In this document: piece by piece, positions 53,373 to 62,535 of the stretch
Numbering within the stretch: position 1 is the stretch's first letter
Layout of the letters: each line of letters starts with the position of its first letter
Assembly: GCF_030122845.1 (NCBI RefSeq)
Contig: NZ_CP126084.1
Coordinates: 3,100,001-3,164,000 of the forward strand
Source of the DNA: Paenibacillus woosongensis
GTDB taxonomy: Bacteria; Bacillota; Bacilli; Paenibacillales; Paenibacillaceae
DNA: 64,000 nucleotides
Direction: 5' to 3'
Notes under the pieces: model-generated
Database searches by the model: none
What the model was told of the DNA's origin: nothing
Seen by the model: only the letters and a program-made list of their open reading frames with translations
Made by a program: the position numbers and the translations under genes

Positions 53373-53876
53373 CTAGATCCTGTATTCTTTTCCTTTCACA
53401 ACATAGCTGTCGGTCGTCAGTTTCATTCGCTGCAAATCAGCTTCCGTAAGTTCGCGGACAACCCTTGCGGGTGAGCCCAAAGCAAGCGTATAAGCGGGGA
53501 TGACTGTATTTTCCGTGACTAAAGAACCTGCTCCTATTAAAGCATATTCACCGATAGCTGCTCCGTTTAAGATGATAGCCCCCATGCCGATTAAAGTGCC
53601 CCTGCCTATATGACAGCCGTGAATGATCGCGGCGTGGCCAACAGAGACATCGTTTTCAACGATTAAGGGTTGCCCGGTATTGACATGGCCAATAACCCCA
53701 TCCTGAAGATTAGTTCTCTCCCCAATTCGGATCTCAGCCAAATCTCCACGAAGCACCGCGTTGAACCAAACGCTGCTGTCTTTACCGACGGTTACGTCAC
53801 CGATCAGTTTAGCGCCTTCTGCAATGAATACTGAAGCATCCAACGCAGGCCGTTTTCCCCGATAATTCAGTAACAA
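53373..53876 (-). CDS. Gamma-carbonic-anhydrase-like hexapeptide protein (YtoA/PaaY type)
   Basis: 167 residues if started at TTG. A left-handed beta helix with hexapeptide repeats, and three histidines that bind the metal in gamma-carbonic anhydrases: GHVNTG, then GHAAIIHGCHIG. GGAGGAG lies 10 bases before the TTG; the ATG further up is outside the homologous region, so the TTG is preferred. It may hydrate CO2, bind acyl-CoA or be a structural relative; context does not decide. Confidence 0.85.
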   Translation of the reverse strand: MLLNYRGKRPALDASVFIAEGAKLIGDVTVGKDSSVWFNAVLRGDLAEIRIGERTNLQDGVIGHVNTGQPLIVENDVSVGHAAIIHGCHIGRGTLIGMGAIILNGAAIGEYALIGAGSLVTENTVIPAYTLALGSPARVVRELTEADLQRMKLTTDSYVVKGKEYRI

Positions 53877-53969
53877 GATAACCACTCCTCCGCTTTGAAT
53901 TGGGAGTGATTGTAACAGCATGATTTGTCATTGTCAATGTACGCGGCAGGCTACCTCTCTTCGATGCAA

Positions 53970-55058
53970 TTAGCGCTTTACCAGCTGCTGAACGCAGTGT
54001 TTCCCGAAAGGTGTCATCTGCACAAATCTTTCACGTGCTTCGCCTTCGCCGATTCGCAGCATACCCAGATGCAGCATCATGTGCAAAATGCGTTCTTCGA
54101 AAATGGACTCCGGAGTATCGTAATAAAACGGCTTAATTAAAAGCTTCATTTGCGCGAACAGCGAAACTGCTGTTACCCATTCACTGGAGCAGCGCTCTAT
54201 CCAGTAGATCAGAGAGAGCAAGTTAGGGATAGGCCCTTTATAAAGTCTTAACCAAAAGCTAACAAACTGTATCATCGGTTCCTGCTTATTTTCCGCAAGG
54301 AACGCACTGCCGTTAGCCGTCAGGACCAATAATCCGCCTTCCTCCCTTATCCATTTCATGTGATAGGCATAGTCGTAGAGCAGCGCCAGGCGGTTCGGAT
54401 AATCCTTGAACCTTCGCCCATAGCCAAACCTCCAGCCCTTGCCTACCAGCGGCTCCGCCACGTGAAGTTTGTCCAGGAGCTGCATCTGATTTCTTCTGTA
54501 CATGACGCCTTCGGCGTTCAACGGTATTTCGTGATGATAGACATAATCCAGCAGCTCTCTTAAATCCTTCGGAAGCAAATCATACTCCTCCCTGTAGACG
54601 GTCGGTTCCGCACCCGCTGGTGTAACGGCCGATTTAAACCGAGACTCCAGAGATGCTCTGAAACGCCGCTTCAGGTCCTCGGGAACTTCGAACAAGTACT
54701 TTGTGCTTGCGGTTGAACCGTTAAACAGCCATCCACGCTGCCTGAATCTAGTGATGACATCCCTGGGGCTCTCGCGCTCTTTGGCATCCTGCGTGAAACG
54801 CGACTGCTGAGCACAGGCGATCAATTCTTCCAAGCTGAACTGGCGTCTTCCGTCAAATAGCAGCCTATTCAGAAAGCGCAAATCTTCCAGACTCAATTGA
54901 TCGAGATGCTGCTCGATAAACTCCCTGCGCCCGACCGTCTGTAAAATCGACTGAATCAGATCGTTCTTAGAGTTTCCGTTGCATTCGCATTGGTAATGAT
55001 CCGCTATTCTGCTAAGCTGTCCGATATCGGCAAAAGTGAGCATATCCGCCAAGTCCAT
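53970..55058 (-). CDS. Protein of unknown function with winged-helix-like segments
   Basis: 362 residues, soluble and rich in Leu/Arg. The N-terminus (about 10-50, FADIGQLSRIADHYQCECNG, SKNDLIQSIL) resembles SAP-like DNA-binding helices. After it come several wH-like units: DVITRFRQRGWLF, GLLVLTANGSAFL and the C-terminal MTPFGKHCVQQL. This pattern recalls the N-terminal part of large helicase-associated winged-helix proteins, but no ATPase motif is present. I do not recognise the family. It lies alone between the carbonic-anhydrase-like and phosphatase genes. Confidence 0.7.
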   Translation of the reverse strand: MDLADMLTFADIGQLSRIADHYQCECNGNSKNDLIQSILQTVGRREFIEQHLDQLSLEDLRFLNRLLFDGRRQFSLEELIACAQQSRFTQDAKERESPRDVITRFRQRGWLFNGSTASTKYLFEVPEDLKRRFRASLESRFKSAVTPAGAEPTVYREEYDLLPKDLRELLDYVYHHEIPLNAEGVMYRRNQMQLLDKLHVAEPLVGKGWRFGYGRRFKDYPNRLALLYDYAYHMKWIREEGGLLVLTANGSAFLAENKQEPMIQFVSFWLRLYKGPIPNLLSLIYWIERCSSEWVTAVSLFAQMKLLIKPFYYDTPESIFEERILHMMLHLGMLRIGEGEARERFVQMTPFGKHCVQQLVKR

Positions 55059-55124
55059 ATTTTACCGCCTCGCTGTTTTACTACCATTATGGGAAAATTT
55101 GCAGCTTTTATTCCGTCATCACAA

Positions 55125-55157
55125 AAAAAATAACCCGTGAATATTCGGGTTATTTCG
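55125..55157 (-). terminator. Terminator overlapping the phosphatase stop codon
   Basis: Minus-strand arms AATAACCCGAA and TTCACGGGTTATT pair around a short loop, followed by T8. The TAA stop at 55150-55152 lies in the first arm. Confidence 0.85.
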
Positions 55158-55752
55158 AATCCTTCAAATTTTCTGTAAGATGCTTCGTACAGTTATAAAG
55201 CAGCATGTCCCAATCTTGATCCTTCTTCTCCAGAATCGTAAGCGACAAGTTGCCAATCCGTTCTGTGTACTTATTATCATATAACGCAGTATATAACTGG
55301 GCCAACAATGCCCCATGTGAAATGACAAGGATGCGCTTATCCGGATAACGCTCGCCCAGCTCTTCCATAAACTCCAGTGCGCGCCGCCGAATGTCATCCT
55401 CTTTCTCCAGGCCCAAGTCCAGCATGTACCAATCTTTACCCCAAAGGGTCTCCCTCTCCTCCGAGGTCAAGCCCTCGATTTGGCCGAAGGCCCGCTCCAT
55501 TAATCTAGAATCGGGGTCGTATACCGGGATTTGCAAAATTTCGGCAATGATTGCGCCTGTCTCCTGAGCGCGCGATAATCCACTCGTAATAATAAAGTCC
55601 CATGGGCGTTCACCGCTCTCGCGTTGAAGCCTCTCGGCAAGCATCAGAGCTTGTCTGCGCCCCTCATCGTTGAGCGGGATATCGCTTTGGCCTTGGATTC
55701 TCCCCGCCGCATTCCAATCTGTTAGTCCATGACGAATTAATCCGACAATCAT
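55150..55752 (-). CDS. Histidine phosphatase (phosphoglycerate mutase-like)
   Basis: 200 residues. RHG motif LIRHGLTDWN (His at about residue 8), second catalytic histidine in VISHGALLAQ, and the acid residue in LMERAFGQIEG. Broad-specificity PhoE-type phosphatase or cofactor-dependent phosphoglycerate mutase are the options; length and sequence favour PhoE. A 13-bp tandem repeat lies just upstream of its ribosome site. Confidence 0.88.
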   Translation of the reverse strand: MIVGLIRHGLTDWNAAGRIQGQSDIPLNDEGRRQALMLAERLQRESGERPWDFIITSGLSRAQETGAIIAEILQIPVYDPDSRLMERAFGQIEGLTSEERETLWGKDWYMLDLGLEKEDDIRRRALEFMEELGERYPDKRILVISHGALLAQLYTALYDNKYTERIGNLSLTILEKKDQDWDMLLYNCTKHLTENLKDSK

Positions 55753-55767
55753 GTTGAACCTCCGCTA

Positions 55768-55803
55768 GTTTGCTTCGATAGTTTGCTTCGATAATTTGCT
55801 TCA
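55768..55803. repeat. Tandem repeat, 13-bp unit
   Basis: GTTTGCTTCGATA occurs twice in full (55768-55780, 55781-55793), and a third, ATTTGCTTCA, at 55794-55803. It lies in the leader of the phosphatase gene, 5' of its ribosome site. Confidence 0.85.
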
Positions 55804-55839
55804 TTTGAACAGTACTATAATATATTCTTGCCTTTAAAA

Positions 55840-55878
55840 ACAAGCGCTTCTTCCCGCAAATGGGTGAAGAAGCGCTTG
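55840..55878 (-). terminator. Terminator of the ECF sigma/anti-sigma pair
   Basis: Minus-strand arms AAGCGCTTCTTC and GAAGAAGCGCTT form a 12-bp stem followed by GTTTTTAAAG. It starts shortly after the anti-sigma stop. Confidence 0.9.
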
Positions 55879-55892
55879 AACTGTTATTGAAT

Positions 55893-56495
55893 TTATCTCC
55901 TTGCCCGGCGTATGCCGCTGTAGGATATGAGCGCCAGCAGCATGCCTGCCATCGACAGGACCATCCAATATTGCGGATAGGCAGGGCCCATTTGCATAAC
56001 AAAAGGCTCTACAATCCCGCGCGAGACGTTCGACAGGTCAAATATGGGGAACTCCGCCGAGGAACCCATATCCTCAGTGATAACAACGGGCTTAAGCACA
56101 CCCGTAGCCGGTTTGATCGAATCATTGCTCTGGCCGTATCCACCGATCAGGAATACGAGGAAGCTGCACAAGAATACTGCCAGGAAACAGGCGGACCAAA
56201 TGGATACGCGCCGTCTAATCCGATTGGTAACTTTGCTATGCTCGCCGCCAGGTGCGAGCCAAGGCGATTCCGCATAGATGCGATCCATGACTTTGCGGTT
56301 CACCCGCTCCGCCTCATCTGCTGACAACTCCACCGGCAGTTCATGAATCATTTCTATACTTTCCTGCCATAAGGAGTATTCAGCCGCACAGTATTCGCAG
56401 CCCAAAATATGCCATTCCAGCATTTTACGCTGGGGATCATGATCCGGCAAGTCGGAAATTAATCCGAACAGCTCTTGGGCCTCTCTACAATTCAT
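55893..56495 (-). CDS. Zinc-type anti-sigma factor
   Basis: 200 residues. The N-terminal zinc anti-sigma domain has WHILGCEYCAAEYSLW (the HxxxCxxC motif). It has two membrane helices, one central (about 96-118) and one C-terminal (about 172-192), with an extracytoplasmic loop between them. It overlaps the sigma gene by 4 bases. It should hold the sigma factor inactive until an envelope signal arrives; similarity to RsiW is at fold level only. Confidence 0.88.
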   Translation of the reverse strand: MNCREAQELFGLISDLPDHDPQRKMLEWHILGCEYCAAEYSLWQESIEMIHELPVELSADEAERVNRKVMDRIYAESPWLAPGGEHSKVTNRIRRRVSIWSACFLAVFLCSFLVFLIGGYGQSNDSIKPATGVLKPVVITEDMGSSAEFPIFDLSNVSRGIVEPFVMQMGPAYPQYWMVLSMAGMLLALISYSGIRRARR

Positions 56496-57085
56496 CTGCT
56501 TTTCATCCCTTCATACGGCTCGTAAATCTGTTCATAAAAGTAGGGTTCAAGCTGACTTTTCACGCTGCTGCGTGCACGGAATAACAGAGACTTCACTGCG
56601 CTTACGCTTTGGCCCAGCACACTCGCGATCTCTTGATAATCCAGTTGGTCGTACTCACGAAGGATGAGCGCCGACCTCTGCTTCTCCGGAAGACTATTAA
56701 TCGCTTCACGCACCAATTCAACCTTCTCGCTGCGCAATATCGCTTGCTCCGGTGCAAGCTCGTTAGGCGCCACCGGTACAATACCGCTCTCTTCCAGCGG
56801 GACGCTACCTGCGCGCTGCTTACGCAGCTCACTTAGCACGGTATTTCTGGCGATCGTATACAGCCAGGTTGAGAATGATGCATCCACTTCGCGGAAGGAG
56901 TTCAGACTCCGAAATGCTTTATAGAACGTTTCCGAGCATAAATCTTCTGCGAGCAGCTCCATATGAGCGCTCTTCAACATGTGATAGATAAAGGCCAATA
57001 TCTTACGCTGATATCTCCTCATCAATTCCGAATACAGCTCTGTATTGCCTTCCTTAATTTCACGAATCATTTGGGAATCCGTCAT
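56492..57085 (-). CDS. ECF RNA polymerase sigma factor
   Basis: About 197 residues. Region 2 (about 8-85: YQRKILAFIYHMLKSAHMELLAEDLCSETFYKAF) and region 4 (about 125-180: INSLPEKQRSALILREYDQLDYQEIASVLGQSVSAVKSLLFRAR) are clear; only key segments are named. The frame extends 60 bases upstream, but GGAGG before MTDSQMIREI gives the likely start. A candidate ECF promoter lies about 60-90 bases upstream, suggesting autoregulation. Broadly SigW-like. Confidence 0.92.
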   Translation of the reverse strand: MTDSQMIREIKEGNTELYSELMRRYQRKILAFIYHMLKSAHMELLAEDLCSETFYKAFRSLNSFREVDASFSTWLYTIARNTVLSELRKQRAGSVPLEESGIVPVAPNELAPEQAILRSEKVELVREAINSLPEKQRSALILREYDQLDYQEIASVLGQSVSAVKSLLFRARSSVKSQLEPYFYEQIYEPYEGMKSR

Positions 57086-57148
57086 TTGAGTGCGATCCTC
57101 CTCGCCCATCCATGTGCTTCTTCCCGTTCGACTCTCTCTCTTCATTAT

Positions 57149-57174
57149 TACCGAACAGGATTCAAAAAGTTGCG
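57149..57174 (-). promoter_or_regulatory. Candidate ECF promoter of the sigma gene
   Basis: Minus-strand GCAACTTTTTG (57161-57171 region) precedes CGGTA (about 57149-57153), with about 15 bases between AAC and CGG. The AAC-plus-T-tract -35 is a common ECF form; CGGTA is a less usual -10. The rest of the 57086-57543 gap holds the tyrA terminator and AT-rich sequence with no other feature I can support. Confidence 0.35.
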
Positions 57175-57365
57175 GTTTTCAGGTCATATTTTTTTATAAA
57201 CCAAATTATTGCTGAATTAGCAGGCCTTCGTACAATCCTTGAATATTATACCATAGATTCCTAATAAGAAAAATAATCGCTTTGTAACCGCCGTAACCGC
57301 AAACTACATTCTAGACGAAATCAGCAGGAAAAAGGTTGCTTAAATTTGACAATTATTTAAAATGC

Positions 57366-57395
57366 AAAAAAAAGGCCACTTCGTAAAGTGGCCAC
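57366..57395 (-). terminator. Terminator of the trp-hisC-tyrA operon
   Basis: Minus-strand arms GGCCACTT and AAGTGGCC with loop TACG, followed by T8. It is about 150 bases after the tyrA stop. Confidence 0.88.
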
Positions 57396-57543
57396 TGCTC
57401 AATTAAGAGCAACAGTTATTGGATAGGAGTGGAGAGAAACCATACTGTACTTCTATTATATTGTATACGTTTTCATTCTGTCAACACTATTTTTTAATCG
57501 CTTTCATTTACATTTGGCAGAAGGTGCAATACACCTATGCCGC

Positions 57544-58644
57544 CTATACATACACCTTGTAATTTAAAGACTGCAAATGCTGCTTTGCCCGTTCCATTTC
57601 CGACTCTTGGCGGAAGGATAAGCGCATGACCCCTGGAACGTCCTCCCGGCTCTCGATAATCTGCATGTTGCTCAGGTTAATATGCTGATCGCCGAGCTGT
57701 GTCGCGATTTGACCGATAATTCCCGGGTGATCCGGCACATCGATATAAATATCGTACAGTGAAGTAATTGCGCCTTTGCGCCGCTCTGGAAGCTCGCTGC
57801 GGAATTGGTTAGCGGTGGCGAACGCCGCCTCGATGCCCTCCCCATCCCGCGATTCCAGTAAATGAATAAAACCTTCGATTTCGCGGTTCCAATCCTTAAG
57901 CAAAGTTAGGAGAATATCCCGGTTACTCAGTAAAATATCACGCCAAATCACCGGATCGCTTGAAGCGATTCGCGTAATATCGCGAAATCCGCCAGCGGCA
58001 AGCAATCGGTACAAGCCGTCAGCGTCCGTGTTGTTATAGGTGCGAATTTGATTGACGAGCGCTACCGCAATAATATGCGGAAGATGGCTGATAGCCCCGA
58101 CAATTTCATCGTGCAGCACCGGATCTACCCGTACAATTTGCGCTTTGGTATAGGAAAGCAGATCCTCCAGCTTCCGGTAGGAATCCTCCGGAACATCCTC
58201 TGAAGGAGTCAACACATAATACGCATTCTCGAATAACAGCGATGAGGCAGCCTCAACGCCGGAACGCTCCGACCCGGCCATCGGATGGCCGCCGATGAAA
58301 TGGACGCCCGGGAGGCTTAGCATCGCCGCGCAGGCGGCTACCGAAGCCTTCGTGCTGCCGACATCCGTAATGATACATCCCTGCTTGAGCGGCAGCTCGC
58401 TAAGTTTCCGCAGATAGGGCTCCAAACTGCCGACGGGCACACACAAAAAAATGAAGTCGGCATCGCAGGCCGCTTCTTCTATAGATAAAGTCACGGCGTC
58501 AACGACGCCGCGATCCATAATTCTTTGTTGGGATTCGGGACGGTGGCTGTGCCCAACGACGGTTAAGCCGGGCTTGCCTTTCAGACAAAGCGCCAGCGAA
58601 CCGCCAATCAATCCTACTCCGAATATTGCTACTTTAATTGACAT
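57544..58644 (-). CDS. tyrA: Prephenate dehydrogenase
   Basis: 366 residues. NAD-binding Rossmann start VAIFGVGLIGGSLA, GGHPMAGSERSG with the catalytic histidine, and HLPHIIAVALVN; a C-terminal ACT domain (about 295-365, DIYIDVPDHPGIIGQIATQLG) implies feedback control, probably by tyrosine. It converts prephenate to 4-hydroxyphenylpyruvate. It is the last gene of the aromatic operon; aroE, expected next in B. subtilis, is absent. Confidence 0.95.
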   Translation of the reverse strand: MSIKVAIFGVGLIGGSLALCLKGKPGLTVVGHSHRPESQQRIMDRGVVDAVTLSIEEAACDADFIFLCVPVGSLEPYLRKLSELPLKQGCIITDVGSTKASVAACAAMLSLPGVHFIGGHPMAGSERSGVEAASSLLFENAYYVLTPSEDVPEDSYRKLEDLLSYTKAQIVRVDPVLHDEIVGAISHLPHIIAVALVNQIRTYNNTDADGLYRLLAAGGFRDITRIASSDPVIWRDILLSNRDILLTLLKDWNREIEGFIHLLESRDGEGIEAAFATANQFRSELPERRKGAITSLYDIYIDVPDHPGIIGQIATQLGDQHINLSNMQIIESREDVPGVMRLSFRQESEMERAKQHLQSLNYKVYV

Positions 58645-58696
58645 AAATTCTCACTCGATTTCTACGATTTGGATTTAAGACGCGCTCCTGCAGGAA

Positions 58697-59794
58697 CTAC
58701 ACCTGTACCTGGTCTTTCTTTAGGACCTGCTCCAGAGCGGCGATAAATTTCACGTTCTGCTCTTTGGTTCCTACGGTCACGCGAATGTAGTCCGGATACT
58801 TGCCGAAGCCGGAACGAATAATAATGCCCAGCTTCATCAATTCCTGAAACACTTCCCCTCCCGGCCGATTGACCTGAACCAGCATGAAATTGCCATGGGC
58901 CGGAAAATAGGCCAATCCAAGCCGATCAAACTCCGCGCTCAAATAACGGATCCCTTCAGCATTCTTATCCCGGCATTCCTTCACAAAATCAAGATCTGCA
59001 ATAGAGGCTTTGGCAGCTGCTTGACCAAAGCGGGACGTATTGAACGGCTCGCGAACGCGGTTGATCAGCTGAATCACCTCCGGCTGTCCAACACCGTAGC
59101 CGATCCGCAAGGATGCGAGGCCGTAGATTTTGGAGAAAGTCCGCAGGACGATCACATTAGAATATTTGCCAAGCAGGCTTATTCCGTCCGTGTAGGAAGC
59201 ATCGGTCACATATTCGGCATACGCCTCGTCAAGTACGACAAGAACATGAGCCGGCACCCGGTCAAGGAACGATCTCAGGGCATCGTCCGTGACGATGGTG
59301 CCCGTTGGGTTATTCGGGTTGCAAATCCAGACAATCTTGGTCTTCTCCCCCACCTTGGCGAGCATGCCTTCAAGGTCATGCGTGCCGTCCTGCAGCGGAA
59401 CTTCGATAATCGTCGCCCCTTCGATGCGTGAATTCGTGTCGTAAACGGAGAAGGTCTGATCAGCCATGACCGTTTCATCCCCAGGCAACAGGAATGCACG
59501 GCAGATCAAGGCGATGACTTCATCGGAACCGCAGCCGAAAATGATCTGTTCCCTGCTGACCCCAAGATGCTGTGCAAGCACCTCGGTCAATTCCGCAGAG
59601 CTGCCGTCAGGGTACTGGGTAATATTAGCCAGTTCTGCTTCAATCGCCGCGCGAACGCGTGGGGAGCAGCCATATGGATTTTCATTGGAGGCCAGTTTAA
59701 TAACTTCCTCCAGGCCTAGTTCCTTCTTCACTTCCTCAGCAGGCTTGCCTGGCTGGTACACAGGAAGATTAACTATTCGGGATTTGGGCAGCAT
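58697..59794 (-). CDS. hisC: Histidinol-phosphate/aromatic aminotransferase
   Basis: 365 residues, class I/II aminotransferase. PLP lysine in RTFSKIYGLASLRIGYG, LASNENPYGCSPR and NPNNPTGT. In Bacillus this operon copy serves both histidine and tyrosine/phenylalanine synthesis. The ATG at 59794 has AAGGAGG eight bases upstream, and the longer start has none. It lies between trpA and tyrA as in B. subtilis. Confidence 0.95.
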   Translation of the reverse strand: MLPKSRIVNLPVYQPGKPAEEVKKELGLEEVIKLASNENPYGCSPRVRAAIEAELANITQYPDGSSAELTEVLAQHLGVSREQIIFGCGSDEVIALICRAFLLPGDETVMADQTFSVYDTNSRIEGATIIEVPLQDGTHDLEGMLAKVGEKTKIVWICNPNNPTGTIVTDDALRSFLDRVPAHVLVVLDEAYAEYVTDASYTDGISLLGKYSNVIVLRTFSKIYGLASLRIGYGVGQPEVIQLINRVREPFNTSRFGQAAAKASIADLDFVKECRDKNAEGIRYLSAEFDRLGLAYFPAHGNFMLVQVNRPGGEVFQELMKLGIIIRSGFGKYPDYIRVTVGTKEQNVKFIAALEQVLKKDQVQV

Positions 59795-59818
59795 CAGAAG
59801 TTCCTCCTTCAATAAAAA

Positions 59819-60643
59819 CTATGATTTTAATTGTGCCACAAAGTCGCGGATTTGCAATAAGCCTTGTGACTTTGTTTCTGGATTTTGCAACAGAGGAATG
59901 GATTCCTCAATTTTACGTACAATCGCACTGCCGATGACCACCCCATCGCAAAATTCCGAGAACCGGCGCACCTGCTCGCGGCTCGATATGCCAAAGCCAA
60001 TCGCCACAGGCAATTCGGTCTGTTCCTTGACCGTGTCGATAAAGTGCTCGATTCCTTCAAAGAACGATGATCTTTCCCCCGTCACACCTACCGACGATAC
60101 GCAGTAAATGAACCCGCGGGCTGAAGGCATAATGCGAGCAATGCGGTCATTGGACGTCGGCGCAACGAGCGGTACGAGCCGTATATTAGCTGCATCCGCA
60201 AGAGCGAGCACCTCTGCCGATTCTTCATAAGGCAAGTCAGGGATGATCAGTCCGCTGATCTCCGCCTCCTGCAGCTTGGAGAAGAAGCGGTCCAAGCCGA
60301 TTTGCAGGGCCGGATTGTAGTAGGTAAACAATACGAACGGCATCGTCACGCCGCGTTCCTTAGCCTTTCGCGCCGTATCGAGACATGTATCAATGGTGAT
60401 ATGGTGCACGAGAGCCCGCTCGGAAGCGCGCTGAATGACCGGTCCGTCGGCAAGGGGATCCGAATAAGGAACACCAAGCTCCACAATGTCAGCCCCTGCT
60501 TCCTGCAGGGCAACGAGGATATCTACGGTCGCATCCGGGTTCGGGTCACCAACCGTGATAAAAGGCATCAGCGCCGTTTTTCCCTCGGCTTTAAGTCGCT
60601 CAAAAGTAAGATCTAGTGCGTTGGTTGCCGCTGCTGCACTCAT
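59819..60643 (-). CDS. trpA: Tryptophan synthase alpha chain
   Basis: 274 residues, TIM barrel. Catalytic Glu in [20 protein letters not shown] and the loop-2 aspartate within it; [15 protein letters not shown] and [10 protein letters not shown] mark the phosphate site. It cleaves indole-3-glycerol phosphate to indole, passed to TrpB. Start overlaps the trpB stop by ATGA. Confidence 0.97.
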   Translation of the reverse strand: MSAAAATNALDLTFERLKAEGKTALMPFITVGDPNPDATVDILVALQEAGADIVELGVPYSDPLADGPVIQRASERALVHHITIDTCLDTARKAKERGVTMPFVLFTYYNPALQIGLDRFFSKLQEAEISGLIIPDLPYEESAEVLALADAANIRLVPLVAPTSNDRIARIMPSARGFIYCVSSVGVTGERSSFFEGIEHFIDTVKEQTELPVAIGFGISSREQVRRFSEFCDGVVIGSAIVRKIEESIPLLQNPETKSQGLLQIRDFVAQLKS

Positions 60644-61839
60644 GATTGCTTCGCTCCTTCCGTGTAAGCCATAATCGACTCAACGTCTTTATCTCCGCGC
60701 CCCGATAGACAGATGACGATAATCTCATCCTTACCCATCGATGGCGCCAGCTTCACAACCTGGGCTACAGCATGGGCAGACTCCAGCGCGGGAATAATGC
60801 CTTCAGTTCGGCTGAGCAGTCCGAGCGCATCGAGCGCCTCAGCATCGGTAATCGGCACATACTTCGCTCGCTGGATATCCTTCAAGTACGAATGCTCCGG
60901 TCCAACGCCGGGATAATCAAGGCCTGCCGAGATTGAATGCGCAGGCAGCACCTGTCCATGTTCATCCTGCAAGAGGTAGCTCATGGAGCCTTGGAATACC
61001 CCTCTCGTCCCCTTCGTCATCGTTGCGGCATGGTACTCGGTGTCTACTCCTCGGCCAGCCGCCTCTACGCCAATCAACTGAACGGACGTATCCTCCACGA
61101 ACGGATAGAACATGCCGATCGCATTGCTTCCACCGCCAACCGCTGCGACAAGCATATCCGGAAGCCGCCCTTCGGCTTCAAGGATTTGCCGGCGCGTCTC
61201 ATCGCCGATAACCCGTTGAAAGTTCCGCACCATCATCGGATAAGGATGCGGGCCCGTAGCCGATCCGAGAATGTAGAACGTATCTTGAACGTTAGCTACC
61301 CAGTAGCGCAGCGCTTCGTTGCAGGCATCCTTCAACGTCCGCGTACCAGACAGCACGGGCACCACCTCGGCTCCGAGCAGCTTCATACGGAATACGTTAA
61401 GCTGCTGGCGCTTCGTATCCTCCTCACCCATGAACACCTTGCATTCCAGCCCGAGCAAAGCAGCCACCGTCGCTGTCGCTACGCCATGCTGCCCCGCCCC
61501 AGTCTCGGCGATGACCTTGTTCTTGCCCATCCGTTTGGCCAGCAAGGCTTGCCCGATGGCGTTATTGATTTTATGGGCCCCGGTATGGTTCAAGTCTTCA
61601 CGCTTCAAATATATTTTGGCTCCGCCCAAATGCTCTGTCAGACGCTGGGCATAATAAAGCGGAGTTTCCCTGCCTGAATACTGCTTCAGCAAATAGCGGA
61701 TATCCTCGAGAAATTCGGGGTCATCCTCGTATTTCCGATAGGATTTCTCCAGTTCGATGAGCGCGTTCATTAATGTCTCCGGCACATATCGGCCGCCAAA
61801 GGGACCAAAGCGCCCCTGTTCGTCAGGTACTTGCGTCAT
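60640..61839 (-). CDS. trpB: Tryptophan synthase beta chain
   Basis: 399 residues, PLP enzyme condensing indole with serine. The cofactor lysine is in [28 protein letters not shown] and [13 protein letters not shown] bind the cofactor phosphate. Length and N-terminus match the TrpB1 type that pairs with TrpA. It overlaps trpF upstream by 4 bases. Confidence 0.97.
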   Translation of the reverse strand: MTQVPDEQGRFGPFGGRYVPETLMNALIELEKSYRKYEDDPEFLEDIRYLLKQYSGRETPLYYAQRLTEHLGGAKIYLKREDLNHTGAHKINNAIGQALLAKRMGKNKVIAETGAGQHGVATATVAALLGLECKVFMGEEDTKRQQLNVFRMKLLGAEVVPVLSGTRTLKDACNEALRYWVANVQDTFYILGSATGPHPYPMMVRNFQRVIGDETRRQILEAEGRLPDMLVAAVGGGSNAIGMFYPFVEDTSVQLIGVEAAGRGVDTEYHAATMTKGTRGVFQGSMSYLLQDEHGQVLPAHSISAGLDYPGVGPEHSYLKDIQRAKYVPITDAEALDALGLLSRTEGIIPALESAHAVAQVVKLAPSMGKDEIIVICLSGRGDKDVESIMAYTEGAKQS

Positions 61840-62507
61840 TTCCCTTTCACCCTCTCCACGAATGCTATAATTTTATTTATATCTTTTACTCCGTCTGTCT
61901 CAACCCCGCTGGAAACGTCAACCCCGTCAGGGTTTAGGCAGCCGATTAGCTCCCCCACATTGCCGGGATGAAGGCCGCCTGCAGCAAGGAACTCTATTCC
62001 ATGCCGGTTGGCCCAAGTCTTATATGGCTCCGCGCGCTCCCAGGCGAAGGTCTTGCCTGACCCCCCGCCATAGAGCGGGTCATACGTATCCAGCAGCAAT
62101 CCGTCAATGACTCCTTCATAACCAGCCAACGGCTGCTCATGATGAATCGAGCCGTCATCTTTCACGGAAAGCGCCTTAAATATTTTCACCCCGAACGCCT
62201 GCTTCACTTCCCGGCAAAACTCTGGCGTCTCCGAACCGTGAAGCTGGATAATATCGAGAGGAGCCTCCGCTAATATTCGCGAAAGCTCCGGTAAAATCGG
62301 ATTAACGAACACGCCGACGCTGGCCGGCGCCGTCCCCGTGGTCCATTCCTGAAGTATGGGAATTAACTCGGCAGCCTGAGCCCCGCTGACCTGGCGCTTG
62401 CTCTTGGCGAATACAAAGCCAATGTAATCAATAGGTAAGTGTACCATAGATTTTAGCACTTCAACGGATTGAAGTCCACAAATTTTTACCGCAGTGCTGC
62501 TCATCAT
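61836..62507 (-). CDS. trpF: Phosphoribosylanthranilate isomerase
   Basis: 223 residues, TIM barrel. VKICGLQS at the start holds the catalytic cysteine, DIIQLHGSE and [17 protein letters not shown] the second active-site region (catalytic Asp). It converts phosphoribosylanthranilate to the deoxyribulose form used by TrpC. Either of two adjacent ATGs could serve; the ribosome site GGGAG fits the first. Confidence 0.95.
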   Translation of the reverse strand: MMSSTAVKICGLQSVEVLKSMVHLPIDYIGFVFAKSKRQVSGAQAAELIPILQEWTTGTAPASVGVFVNPILPELSRILAEAPLDIIQLHGSETPEFCREVKQAFGVKIFKALSVKDDGSIHHEQPLAGYEGVIDGLLLDTYDPLYGGGSGKTFAWERAEPYKTWANRHGIEFLAAGGLHPGNVGELIGCLNPDGVDVSSGVETDGVKDINKIIAFVERVKGK

Positions 62508-62535
62508 GCATAGGGCTCCCTTCTACTGGCCATAA

